NCBI GenBank assembly: GCA_905221605.1
Contig: CAJNDS010002064.1
Span: 470,001-534,000 of the forward strand
DNA length: 64,000 bases
From: Symbiodinium natans
Lineage: Eukaryota; Sar; Dinophyceae; Suessiales; Symbiodiniaceae
Direction of reading: 5' to 3'
Position 1 is the stretch's first letter; every line of letters begins with the position of its first letter. Positions 53,101-64,000 of this stretch are shown piece after piece. A model generated the notes under the pieces. The model did no database searches and was not told the origin of the DNA. It saw only the letters and a program-made list of their open reading frames with translations. Made by a program: the position numbers and the translations under genes.

Positions 53101-55234
53101 TGATAGGGATCTGCAAGATGGAGCCTCTTTTGTAATAACAGCCATATTGTAATCATAACCTTCATAAATAAAAAATCAATAACAACAAAAACGCGAATGA
53201 CAATTCTACCATTTGTACCCTTCAGATAATCTGCAAACCTCGCTTGGAACGGGCGGGGTGTGTGTGGGGGTTTAAAGCCTAGAGACGCCCGGGCAACTCT
53301 TCTCACAGCTTGAATGTAGGGCTCGGGACAAAGTCGTTGTACCCTATAAGCCTTAAACCCTGAAACGCAGATGACAAACTTCTTATCTGACGCTGACTTT
53401 ACCCTGGCATTGCCGAGAAAAGAAAGGCTCCTTGAATCCATTTTGGGTGGTGGCCCATGCAACGCTTCGATACTATGAAATAGGATTTTGCCGGGTTTAG
53501 GACTCGGAAACTGGGGGTTCGGGTGTGCATTCGGTAGAGAGAGCGCGGGGGTGTATTTGGTAAGCTGCCACCCTGAAAAATGGCTTCCGCCTGTGGACCG
53601 GGGGCCTCTTTCATCCCACCACAGAGGAGTCTTAGAAGGTGCTCGCAACTCAACGCCCACCGAAGGCCGAGCTGGCTGCGATAGCATTCCGACAGCTGCC
53701 GTGAACACAGGTTTTGCGACAGTGAGGGTTTAGGATTTAGGGTTTAGGGTTTAGGGTTTAGGGCTTATAGGGAGTTTAGGGTCCAAAACCATCGAGCAAA
53801 AGTCACGGCGCAGCAGTCACGTGCTACCTCGGCCCCTGCGCGCTCGTCCCTCACCTTGACGCAGATCCGACTCAGTTCTGCCCAGGGTTCTGGTTCCAGG
53901 CAATGGTTGGCCCAAGAACCTGAAGCTTAACGGCCCTTCTTTTGGATAGTATGCTTTGTTCCTCTAGGCTTTGGGGAACAGTCGACCTGCGTTCGATCAT
54001 TTGCCGAGTGCTTGCGCACTATGTCAATGCACAGGGGCACCCTGGGCGCATTTCAGCCAGAGACAACTCAACTTCTCTAGTCACTTGACTCTCCTCGATT
54101 TCTGGACCCCCGACGATGCCAGATGTGGCTGTAAGGCTACTGTCATATTGCATTGTCAGCTTTCGAGATTTTTCAGTGCCCTTAGACGTGCCTCGAGCAG
54201 CTTCCGCTGTCTTCAGGGAAGTTCGTGCAACGACAGCAACGACGAACATCCGCGACGATTGATCCAGCTGACATGACAAGCGATCCGCCATGATCCGCCG
54301 ACAGAAGTGCCTTGAGAGACTCTTGCCCAAATCTCTCTGGGCCCTACACGCACTACACGCCCTGTTAGCCAAAGCCCCCAGCGCAAGCGGTTCCTGTCCT
54401 GGTCAGCAGTCTCCCCTGGGTGCTGTAAACCCCCAGTAGCCCCAAGTACCCTCTGAAGCCACGAAAACCACACAGGGCTCCCTGCTCAATTCCTGGGTTT
54501 TCTTGAGGCTCAGATGTGCGAATTCCCTTCGGAAGCTCACCCCTCAACCCCATGCTCAATATCCTAAGAGCCCTAAGTAAGAGGCCTTTGTTACAAGGGG
54601 ATGGGGGGTGGGGGGGTTTTCAACGGGTTCAGGGTAAGGGACAACTTCTGCGTGGTGTTCTTAGGGAGCTCGGAGCTGGAGGCGTGTTGTGTCAAAGGCC
54701 TCCAAGGATTCAAAGGTGAGCCATGAATCCCCAAAGAGCGTCTCGCCGCGCTGAGGCCTCAACCCAAAAACCCTAAAAACTGCAAACAACCCCTAGAGTT
54801 CTCAAAGCCCGAAAGCTCTGCAAGCCTGAAACCTTTACAGCTCTACTGCCCGAAAAACCTCAAGTAAGCCTAAACCTGTACCTGTAGAGCCCATGCTAAA
54901 CATGGATCCCATGCGCGGCCGTCGCCAGTTCCGCAAGATTCCATGAGCAGGGGCCTCAGCAACAACCTGTTGAGCTGGCAAGATGTGCTGGAAGTGCTAC
55001 GACTCCGCATGCTCACGGCCGAAAGCAGCCGGCAAGCCCTCTGATGCCCCTGAAGCCCCCCGCAGGCGACCGCAGCCCGTCCCGGCTCAAAAGAACACGC
55101 CGGTGCTTTGCAAAGTACACCTTTTTGTTGTGGTCGCCCCCCCTTGCGCGCGATGCGGGCGCTCCAGCTCCTCGGAGCCGCGGCAGGCATCTGGCTCTCG
55201 GTCACCTTGAAACTCGGCTGAGCATGATAGTTTT
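50133..55234. other. No firm gene in about 5 kb
   Basis: Many short open frames on both strands without motifs. Repeats: AT-rich tract 51715-51890, heptamers at 52640-52670, 52955-52970 and 53726-53770 and AT-rich 53130-53200. At 54960-55040 a possible exon reads LSWQDVLEVLRLRMLTAESS to a TGA. Nothing can be named. Confidence 0.35.
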
Positions 55235-55241
55235 TTGTTGG

Positions 55242-55345
55242 TTGGGATAGGTTCCCCCTTATACTAACAGTCCTTAATGGGGATCATAGTCCCCCCCTAT
55301 TGTCATCCCAATTAAGGGCTGTTACTATGAAGGGGAACATCCCAA
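55242..55345. mobile_element. TIR element, family G, copy 2
   Basis: Ends TTGGGATAGGTTCCCCC and GGGGAACATCCCAA match copy 1 at 20752. TTGTTGG flanks it on both sides (55235-55241 and 55347-55353), a 7-bp target duplication. Confidence 0.7.
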
Positions 55346-55421
55346 GTTGTTGGTTGTGGAGAAATAGAAGCATGTAGCCGTTAAAGCGGGGTTCCCACCA
55401 CAGTCGAGGAAAGGCTGTGCG

Positions 55422-55730
55422 ATGGAGGAGGATTCATATGTGTGCCAGGCAAAGAAATTTGATTGTTGGGGACTCGAGGACTTCTGCAAGGAGAAAGAAA
55501 GGCTCTGCCAGGCAATGAAATGGTCTTGTCGAAATGGCCAGCTGGTCTGTGAGTCCGAAAGTGAGGACATGTGTGCACAACTCAATGTGGACTGCTCCAA
55601 GGAGAAGGGCAGTTCCCTTGGGAATGGGCAAGGAGCAAGCTCCCTGATTCAGGTTGCGCATGATGCCGACACCTCCCCGCGGGCGGTCATTCATCGGCAT
55701 CGCAAGAACATGATGAGCATTGGAGCATAG
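55422..55730 (+). CDS. Small protein or exon with a cysteine every seventh residue
   Basis: 102 codons from an ATG. Cysteines fall at residues 8, 15, 22, 29, 36, 43, 51 and 58: six spacings of exactly seven, one of eight, then seven. Between them lie charged and aromatic residues (CKEKERLC, CQAMKWSC, CAQLNVDC). On a helix the cysteines would line one face; alternatively each C-x6-C segment could form disulfides. The tail (SSLIQVAHDADTSPRAV) has no cysteine. A CCACCACAG acceptor at 55400 and another in-frame Cys just before the ATG suggest that this is an exon of a longer protein. The family is not recognised, and no signal peptide is visible in this exon. Confidence 0.45.
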   Translation: MEEDSYVCQAKKFDCWGLEDFCKEKERLCQAMKWSCRNGQLVCESESEDMCAQLNVDCSKEKGSSLGNGQGASSLIQVAHDADTSPRAVIHRHRKNMMSIGA

Positions 55731-57679
55731 GCTCGCTCAGCATGTCTTACAGCTGGCGACAGCTGTGCACGGAAGTGAGTGCAGCGCGCCCGATTGAGAC
55801 GAAGAGGAAGCCGTACTGAGCGCAATGGGAGCAAGTAGTTTCACATACTTTCTCGGTCGTTTTGGTCTATACAGTTGTGCGTTGGATCTCGGGGCTCTAG
55901 CGTCGCAGTGTCTTGAGCAGTGGACCTGCCGACTCAGTGCGCACTTGCCTTGCCTGCTGCGCGTGTCAAAAGAGGATTGGCCTTCCGAAGCTCTCTCCGC
56001 ACCAAACTTCCCCTAAACCCTAAACCCTAAAAACCCTCAACCCTAAACCCTCAGCCGTTGAGCCGCCACATCTGCGCAGCGCTTGAGGTGGCGCGGAGAT
56101 CAGCGTGTGCTACGAGGATGGTCGCAGTGCCCATGCAACTTGGGCTGGGATGGGGTTTCTGATTTGGGTGTCTGATTCCTTGGTATGTAGTGATGTAGTG
56201 TTGAACTCTGATTCGCAAGGTGGTTCGGGCTAGTGCAACATGTTGGAACCGAAGAGCAACAAGTCGTTAGGAATAGTTGGCAAACGCAGCAGCAGAGCCC
56301 GGAATAGCACCTCGCCTGGCCCCCACTATGTTCAGGCTCAGCAAGCTACATCCTCGAAACCTTTAAGTTAAAGCCTCCAACCCTTGTGTTTCATCAGGGC
56401 CTTTGTTCCTGCAACCCTACACTCTAAACTCCTACAGTCTGTCCCGCCCGGAAGTCGAGGAATCCCTTTGGAAAACAAGCAACCGCAAACTACCGACGAA
56501 ATAGTACGAGGTTTCGTGAGGCCCGGATTCCCAACACTGAGCATATGTACTGAAAGAGCTACATGCAAGGCCTTAAGACTTCACTCAAACTGTAAGGCGA
56601 TACCCGAGCTTTCAAGGCTGTGGGGTCCCACCAGAGCCATTCCTGATCTAAAGTTGGTGGAACGGAGCTCTTCCTGATTTAAAGTTGGTGGGAGATGTTT
56701 GCTCTACACAGAGCCCAGATTCGTCGGCCGTGTTCCCATGCCTGAAGCATCATGGTTCCAGCTTTCGTCAATGAACCTTAAAGGGATTTTGGCTTTTGGC
56801 TTTAACATCCCGGTCCACAAGAAGCCCAAGACATCTAAGACCCAAACCCGCAACCCCCCCACCCCCCCCCCCCCCCCAAAAAAAAAACACTGTTTCAACC
56901 CTTCAGAAGCATCCTCAAAACTCAAAAAACCGCTAGTTACCACCAAACTGACAGGAGCTCCTGGAAAGCTTGCAGGGATGTTGGCAGAACGCCCCTGCCT
57001 CGGGGCGCTTTACTCTTTTTCTGGGGATCTCTGGAACGCCTTTTACCCTAAACCCCTAAACCCTATTTCCTAAAATCCCTAAACCTAGAAACCCTGGACT
57101 GCCAGAATCCCACAAAAGAACCTCACAAAGAATCTTGCAGAGAATCCTGCAGAGCATCCCAATTTTCACAGTGCCAGCCCGGCAGTGGGGAGCCCGAAGC
57201 ATCCGGAAACCCTGACACCCACGAAGCCGAAAAGACCCAAGAATCCTTACAAGCCCTAAAGTGACGACACCTGAGGCCACAACAGCAAAAGAGCAATCCT
57301 TGGACCAAACCTTTGGAACCATGAGCTTGAACCATGAGAGCCTGAAGCTCCACTTGGCTGTTTTTTTCGGGCTTGTCGGTTTGCTCTGGGGTGCCTTAGA
57401 TTGGGCTGCTGTCAACTGCAGCTGCCCAAGCTCCAGATTCCGAGCATGATGGCAGAAGATGGCCTGCCACAAAAGCAGGGGATCCATGCCAAGTAATTCG
57501 GGGACCGCACGAACACTCGAATCACCAGAAGGCTGCAAAATCCGGGGTTTTCGTCGTATATGGCACATGTACAAGCCTTTGCTCCCCAAGATATCAGGTG
57601 GCCACATTGTGTTCCAGATATCTTTGCAGGCATTCCTTCAGGAAGCATATGAAAGAGCAGGAGACATGTAGTGCTTGAG
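55731..57679. other. No gene recognised
   Basis: CCCTAAA heptamers at 56012-56055, a poly-C/poly-A run at 56855-56887 and degenerate heptamers at 57045-57075. Open frames on both strands at 57056-57650 overlap and lack motifs. Confidence 0.35.
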
Positions 57680-58023
57680 ATGCGAAGCTTGACGCCTCAG
57701 CCGGCGACGTTCGGAATCAGATTCTCATCGGATGTCCGCACACCATGTCATCCACACAGCTTCTTCTATATCCCCCTTGGGAGTTAGTTTTTTTCTTTTT
57801 TATATAAAACCCAAGAGGATATTAAACATATTGTTTTCTTAAGGTTCTAAGACGAGTATAATCTTCTTGTTTTGAGGTCAAAGAGCCGACCGAGTACTAC
57901 TTGGTTCAGCAGATGTCTGTGACCCGCTTCAGGCGCCCACTTGAAAATTCCCGGAAAAATCGACCTCCGGGTGGGGGGCGAGGGTGCTACCCGAAATTCC
58001 TCTTTTTCTTATGTCCGCCCTAA
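57680..58023 (+). CDS. Two exons split by a family A introner, product unknown
   Basis: The left exon (to 57758) reads SDSHRMSAHHVIHT; the right exon (57877-58023) reads VKEPTEYYLVQQMSVTRFRR to a TAA. Intron 57759-57876 has a GC donor and a TTTTGAG acceptor just beyond the family A element, phase 0. Exact removal of element plus duplication also keeps the frame (HTASCFEVKEP). No domain recognised; the Arg/Gly/Pro-rich end (RKNRPPGGGRG) may be disordered. The upstream start is unknown. Confidence 0.35.
57766..57862 (+). mobile_element. Introner-like element, family A, copy 3
   Basis: CTATATCCCCCTTGGGAG to GAGTATAAT. CTTCTT flanks both sides (57760-57765 and 57863-57868). Internal ATATAAAACCCAAGAGGATA matches the other two copies. 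Confidence 0.8.
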
Positions 58024-60999
58024 GTCCATGGCTGACAAATAGCTGCAATTAGCACCACATGCAACATCCCCGTGGCAGAATCAGTTTGCCCCTATTTTGC
58101 GCTGTGAAGCGCTTCCAAAAACCTTCTGCGCCTCAGCAAGCACCTGGCATGGGAGTGCAGGCAGAAGACCGGAGAAGTCATGGAGCCTCCAGCTCAGACT
58201 CCGGGTGGTAACGTTCTGGGCAGCTTTGGCTACGTCCCTTGCAAAGCCTTGTCGCATGCACCTCTCACACATGCCCTCAAAACTGGCCGAGCTCTCTGCT
58301 TCATGTGGGTACAGTGTGCAGGGCTTACTGCCTTGAACAGTAGTTGCCCTGAACCCATGCGGCCATCACAGAAGACACTGCAGGATGCTTCAGGGATCTT
58401 AGGGGAACTTGGGACTTGCCGACACGGCTGGGACCTAGGCCACAGCAAGTTTGGCTAAGTGGAAGGGTAGATATATGCCCAGTATACCCCATCAGGGTAG
58501 CCTTTGCCCGTGAGTTGTTTCCAGGCACGAGCACCGGCTCCTGGTTCACAAGAAAAAGGCAACAAACTAGGCCTCACTTCAACTTCCAAAAAAGGCTAAA
58601 CCCTAAACCCTAAACCCTAAACCCTAAACCCTAAACCCTAAACCCTAAACCCTAAACCCTATTATTCTTTCTATCTCTCGCGGATGAGGGAAGTCGGCCA
58701 CAAGCACCAGAGCCCCGAGGTTTTCGCGCGTCTTGAGGCCGGACTGCAAGAACACCGGCGTGCAGCCGGGGGTCCCAGACGACTCGCTTTTCCAGAGCTT
58801 CAAGAAGCCCAAGAGAAGGGGGGCTCAGGGGTTTCAGGCTTCCGAGGTTTCACCTGGAGCCCTACGATCCTCAGTTTTTCTTGGGGCAGCAGCACCATGT
58901 TCTGGAGCCCGGGCCCGGCAGAGGAGAAAACGTGCTCTAGTCTCGAAGATGACATCCTATAGTCGAGCCCCAAGAGCACAGGCAAAACACACACCCCCCA
59001 CGTCGAGAGCCACTCGAGATTGCAAGTTGACAAAAGTCGGGGCAGGAATACCAAAGTGTGACGTCAGGGCCAAATGTGGGTAGGGTTGAGCGTTTAAGGG
59101 TGTAAGGGTTCAAGGATTATAAGGGTTTAAAACAACACACGCAAAGTGTGGGATCTCGAGACCCCCCGAGCCTCCAAGCCGCAGGTGGGGCCTTCAAGGG
59201 CGCTTCGTCATGCAGGACCTGGGGCTCAGAAGAGCGTTGCATTTGGGGTCAACATGGATCGGGCCTAGGGGTTTAAACGGAGCATTGAGGGATTTCAAGA
59301 AGGTGTGAAGGTGTTAGGCCGCGTTCCCAAAGCCTTCCCAACAAATCCTTAGAAGCGTTCAGGCATTTAGGGTTCAAGGTAAGCCCTGAACTTCGCTAGA
59401 AACCTAGCCCTAAACCCTAAACCCTAACCCCATGAGAAGCGAGCGATTCCCAGGTCGACTTCGCCAGCTTGGAGAACTCCTTGGAGCTGCGCGATGCTGA
59501 GTTGGCCAAGCATCTTCTTGGGAGGAGCTCGAGACTTTGTGGCGTTGGTTTCGGGATCGCCGAGGACCCCTTTTACAGCTGCCTCCACCCTGAGAAGACG
59601 GGAGCCTGAAAATGCTAAACGCTAAAGAATTTGAAGCTGCCACCCTTCAGGCCGCATGTATGCCGGATGCCCTTGGAATATCTTGGAACACCACTTGTGC
59701 CGACCCCTGCATTCTAAGGTCTCGAATCAACTGGCTGACCCCCTTGGAGGCTCGCACCTTTCGCCTGAACCCCCCTCACCACCATATACGTAGAGCGGAC
59801 GCTGTGTCCGGCGCTCTCTCAGGCAGGATTTACCATGCTTTGGGGGGCTTCTGCTGGCCAGCATGTCCACAGTTATCGGCCTCTAATGTGGTCTAGGATT
59901 CAGGCTGCCAAAAACACTTTAAAGAGTTTTGCGCATTTGCGGCATTCTTGGGGGTCTTGAGGGCGTAGGGGTGGTTGCTGGGTTTTCGTGAGGGCTTCAA
60001 GGTTTGGGGCGGGGCAGGGGGAGGGGGGGGATTCTTGTTGTTAATGCTTCTTGGTGCTTTCGGGTGGATGTCGCCCCAGGCGCACACGCAAGCGCTCTCG
60101 GGACCGCGCGATCCCGGCACACCCGGCGCCAGCGCCTTAGTCTCTGCGATGTGATTGGGGCATGGGGCAGACCTTTCCTGGTAGCCTTGGTAGCCTATAG
60201 ACAAATGTGAGGACACAGTGTTTTTTTTTCATAGATGGCGCCCAAATTTCATAATTGGGGACCTTCACTTAGATCAAGCTCTCTCCCAAAAATGCAAGTC
60301 GAGTCCCCTTCCAAACCTCAGCTCAGAAGGTGAAAGGATGGCAGTGGCAGAAGGTTGATGCAGCCCTTGCGCGGGATCCAAGTGCTGGGAGATGGCTGTG
60401 ACCTTTTCGTGGCTTTACCGAACCTCTCTGCTCAGTAGATCCTGGGCCCCCCGTAACTCTCCAAGAAGGGCAGCTTAGTTGGTGTCTGTTTGGTAGCTGT
60501 GGGCAGGCTTGGATCCAGACTGAGCCATGCCTTGCCACTGGTGTCAAGCGAACCTCCAGGCAAACCCTGTTGGCCTTCTGCAACATATATCCCTCTTCCG
60601 ACACATCAGGGACGAACTCCTTAGAACAGCCCGACCCAACACACCCAAAGAACCCCAAAAACTCTCAGACGCCTTTCTGTGGCTACGAAGCGGCGGCAGC
60701 TTCCCAGGCCTCATAAAGGTGTTACGTGAGGGCGGGATGGGGGGGGGGGGGGGTGGAGGGGGGGAGGGGGGCGTTATATGGCGCTATCAGTGAGTTGTCA
60801 GTGACGAATCTCAGATCGGGCGCATGAGAACAGCTCTGCAGCGCAGGTGCAGCCGCCGTCGGCCACTCCGTCGTCGCCGGTTCAAGTGCCACCGAGAGCC
60901 GACAGGCTTTGGAAGGGCCAGGGGATGCCATCGTAGCATAAACACGCAGCTATATATATATGCTACCCCCCCCCCCCATGGACCTACCAATTTCCTTTG
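58024..60999. other. No gene recognised; heptamers and G runs
   Basis: CCCTAAA array at 58596-58661, short CCCTAAA at 59408-59428, G-runs at 60021-60030 and 60738-60770. Open frames at 58684-59083 and 59893-60216 overlap on both strands without motifs. Confidence 0.35.
58596..58661. repeat. CCCTAAA array, nine units
   Basis: Perfect heptamers. Confidence 0.95.
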
Positions 61000-61009
61000 T
61001 TTTTATCCA

Positions 61010-61250
61010 TGAATTTCGCGGTCTAAGCCACATGGTTTGAAAACCATGGGTTTTATGGATAACATTTGTTTTGCCGATGTTTTCGGGCTCCATCCTTCAA
61101 AAACATTGGTAAAACCAATTATCCGTGAATTGGATGCTCCCAGCCACATGGTTTGAAAACCATGGATTTTATGGATAACATTGGTTTTGCCGATGTTTTC
61201 TGGCTCCATCCTTCAAAAACATGGGTAAAACCAATGTTTTCCATGATTTT
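61010..61250. repeat. 116-bp palindromic repeat, two diverged copies
   Basis: CCACATGGTTTGAAAACCAT starts each copy (61028 and 61144). Each contains the palindrome-like ACATTGGTTTTGCCGATGTT and its complement. These words recur in the satellite at 62.3-64 kb, so this is a related older or mosaic form. Confidence 0.75.
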
Positions 61251-61336
61251 CGTGATCTGAGGCTCTCTCCCAGCCACCATTTCTCGAGGTAGTACCAAGC
61301 AACAAACTCGAATCCTGCAAAATCTCGAGGGAGTAC

Positions 61337-62310
61337 CAAAACCTCCTTATAATCAATCACGCCCCAATATGCAAGACATGACATCTGTCCTAAAAACACT
61401 ACCTTAGCTACGATATCTCAAACAGTCATCCCCCGATAAGCAAGTCCTAACATCTATACTAAACCTGTAATTACCTTAGCAACATATCTTAAGACATCAC
61501 GCCCTAAGGCTCCTACCAATTTAATAAGGTTCCTATCAATTTCAACAGGATTCTTATGCATGTTACTGGGATTCGCATAGGATTCTCATTAATTTTAAAG
61601 GATTCCTATTGGATTAGGCTCATACTAGTTTAGGATTCCTATCAGTTCTTGTTAAAGGATTCTATTGTTTTTAAGGCCTATTGGTTCCTATTGATTTAGA
61701 AAGATTCCTTCTCGTTTGAATAGGATTCCTGTGACTTGTAACCCGGGTTGTTTCCAACTTGTTAAGGTTCCTATTCATTTTAATAGGCTTCCTATTAACT
61801 GTTGTCCGGTCCCGATAATTCAATAGAGGATTCCTATTTACTTTCATAGGATCCCAATAAAGTTTCATAGGGTTCCTAATTATTAATAAGGCCCCTATTT
61901 TCTGTAATAAGAGTCCTATCAATTTTAATCAGATTCTTATTCATGTTAATGGGGTTCGTGTTAATATTAAAGGGATCTCATTCACTTTCAAGGGATTCCT
62001 GTTGGTTTAGGCTCATGTTCATTTTAATCGGTTTGTCTAAAGGTTCACGTTATTTCTTATAGGAGTCCGATTGGTTCCTATTAATTTGAGTAGGGTTCCT
62101 CTTCAGTTTAAAAGGATTCCTACTAATCCTATTAATTCTGCGAAAATGTTGGGAGAGTACCAAAACCTCCTTACAATCAATCACGCCCCAATACGCAAGA
62201 CATGACATCTGTCCTAAAAACACCACCTTAGCTACGATTCACGTAGGATTCTCATTGATTTGAAGGGATTCCTGTTGGATTAGGCTCATACTAGTTTAGT
62301 AGGATGTTAG
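61337..62310. repeat. Degenerate AGGATTCCTATT-type repeats between 80-bp direct repeats
   Basis: Words like AGGATTCCTATTGATTT recur every 20-30 bases from 61500 to 62130. The segment starting ACCAAAACCTCCTTA with CACGCCCCAATA is present at 61337 and again at 62161, as is GGATTAGGCTCATACTAGTT at 61612 and 62277, so a larger unit of 0.7-0.8 kb was duplicated. Confidence 0.75.
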
Positions 62311-62312
62311 AG

Positions 62313-64000
62313 GATAAAAACCATGATTTTTCAAACTACTCGGAGACCCAAGCCCATAGTTTGGAAAATCATGGTTTTTATGGTTTTTATTGGTTTTTGC
62401 GATGTTTCGTGAGCATGGGCTCAAAAAACATCGGTAAAACCAATGTTTTTTGAAGGTAGGGGTTCAAAAACATCGGTAACACCAATGTTTTGGAGAGGCC
62501 ACCTTCAAAAAACATCGGTAAAACCAATGTTTTTGGAGCCCCTGCTCAGGAAACATCGCAAAAACCAATAAAAACCATAAAAACCATGATTTTTCAAACT
62601 ACTCGGAGACCCAAGCCCATAGTTTGGAAAATCATGGTTTTTATGGTTTTTATTGGTTTTTGCGATGTTTCGTGAGCATGGGCTCAAAAAACATCGGTAA
62701 AACCAATGTTTTTTGAAGGTAGGGGTTCAAAAACATCGGTAACACCAATGTTTTGGAGAGGCCACCTTCAAAAAACATCGGTAAAACCAATGTTTTTGGA
62801 GCCCCTGCTCAGGAAACATCGCAAAAACCAATAAAAACCATAAAAACCATGATTTTTCAAACTACTCGGAGACCCAAGCCCATAGTTTGGAAAATCATGG
62901 TTTTTATGGTTTTTATTGGTTTTTGCGATGTTTCGTGAGCATGGGCTCAAAAAACATCGGTAAAACCAATGTTTTTTGAAGGTAGGGGTTCAAAAACATC
63001 GGTAACACCAATGTTTTGGAGAGGCCACCTTCAAAAAACATCGGTAAAACCAATGTTTTTGGAGCCCCTGCTCAGGAAACATCGCAAAAACAAATAAAAA
63101 CCATAAAAACCATGATTTTTCAAACTACTCGGAGACCCAAGCCCATAGTTTGGAAAATCATGGTTTTTATGGTTTTTATTGGTTTTTGCGATGTTTCGTG
63201 AGCATGGGCTCAAAAAACATCGGTAAAACCAATGTTTTTTGAAGGTAGGGGTTCAAAAACATTGGTAAAACCAATGTTTTGGAGAGGCCACCTTCAAAAA
63301 ACATCGGTAAAACCAATGTTTTTGGAGCCCCTGCTCAGGAAACATCGCAAAAACCAATAAAAACCATAAAAACCATGATTTTTCAAACTACTCGGAGACC
63401 CAAGCCCATAGTTTGGAAAATCATGGTTTTTATGGTTTTTATTGGTTTTTGCGATGTTTCGTGAGCATGGGCTCAAAAAACATCGGTAAAACCAATGTTT
63501 TTTGAAGGTAGGGGTTCAAAAACATCGGTAAAACCAATGTTTTGGAGAGGCCACCTTCAAAAAACATCGGTAAAACCAATGTTTTTGGAGCCCCTGCTCA
63601 GGAAACATCGCAAAAACCAATAAAAACCATAAAAACCATGATTTTTCAAACTACTCGGAGACCCAAGCCCATAGTTTGGAAAATCATGGTTTTTTATGGT
63701 TTTTATTGGTTTTTGCGATGTTTCGTGAGCATGGGCTCAAAAAACATCGGTAAAACCAATGTTTTTTTGAAGGTAGGGGTTCAAAAACATCGGTAACACC
63801 AATGTTTTGGAGAGGCCACCTTCAAAAAACATCGGTAAAACCAATGTTTTTGGAGCCCCTGCTCAGGAAACATCGCAAAAACCAATAAAAACCATAAAAA
63901 CCATGATTTTTCAAACTACTCGGAGACCCAAGCCCATAGTTTGGAAAATCATGGTTTTTATGGTTTTTATTGGTTTTTGCGATGTTTCGTGAGCATGGGC
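62313..64000. repeat. 263-bp satellite array with 57-bp inverted repeats, runs off the window
   Basis: More than six units at exact 263-bp steps (one step of 265 from two added T/A bases). Units differ by only a few bases. Each contains an arm GAAACATCGCAAAAACCAAT... (about 57 bp), a loop of about 18 bases (CTCGGAGACCCAAGCCCA) and the complementary arm. It also has three copies of AAACATCGGTAAAACCAATG, itself nearly palindromic. The 60-61-codon frames inside (MERPPSKNIGKTNVF on plus, MSPCSRNIAKTNKNH on minus) recur only because the repeat does. Confidence 0.97.

Noticed and set aside
62490-63992. Repeated 60-84 codon frames in the satellite
   Set aside because: They recur only because the 263-bp unit recurs, exist on both strands, and have no coding signature.

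Overview
The window looks like nuclear DNA of a dinoflagellate, most likely a suessialean (Polarella or Symbiodiniaceae type). I infer this from four things seen together: hundreds of interstitial TTTAGGG/CCCTAAA heptamers; a mostly GC-rich background; short introns with GC, GA or GT donors that coincide with small terminal-inverted-repeat (TIR) elements; and protein families common in that group (a multi-membrane-helix TIR-like protein, PqiA-like membrane proteins, a long ankyrin array). No rRNA, tRNA, CRISPR, bacterial operon or virus is visible. There is one 100-base assembly gap.

Layout. 1-4 kb: degenerate telomere-like DNA with little gene signal. 4.3-5.95 kb: a multi-exon gene whose introns are small TIR elements or telomere-like arrays. 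6-9 kb: more elements and arrays around exon-like islands. 9.7-11.45 and 13.5-14 kb: two PqiA-like membrane genes, the first with broken frames. 19.7-21 kb: a second introner-split gene. 21.65-24.1 kb: the best case, a gene whose six internal introns all look like inserted elements or relatives of them, from at least five unrelated families. 26.2-35 kb: a 1.6-kb direct duplication flanking an intronless, intact 538-codon TIR-like membrane gene, a 53-bp minisatellite and a 587-bp TA-flanked TIR transposon. 36.5-39.5 kb: a 3-kb ankyrin gene with one frameshift. 42.7-43.6 kb: a ZU5-like gene. 45-47 kb: palindromes and a 195-bp tandem repeat. 48.1-48.6 kb: a TIR-like exon. 55.4-55.7 kb: a small protein with a cysteine every seventh residue. 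57.7-58 kb: two exons split by an introner. 61-64 kb: palindrome-rich DNA passing into a very uniform 263-bp satellite that runs off the end.

The main result is a set of 13 or so families of 80-165 bp elements. Several have TIRs and 4-8 bp target duplications. At about ten sites, removing the element at or next to a GC/GA/GT...AG boundary restores one reading frame. These are introners (intron-generating transposons), a class already known from dinoflagellates. What seems less well described is that telomere-like heptamer arrays also occupy intron positions in the same genes. Products are named only where motifs can be seen; the introner-rich genes at 4.3, 19.7 and 21.6 kb are not recognised. 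Exon borders were worked out by hand and need transcripts.
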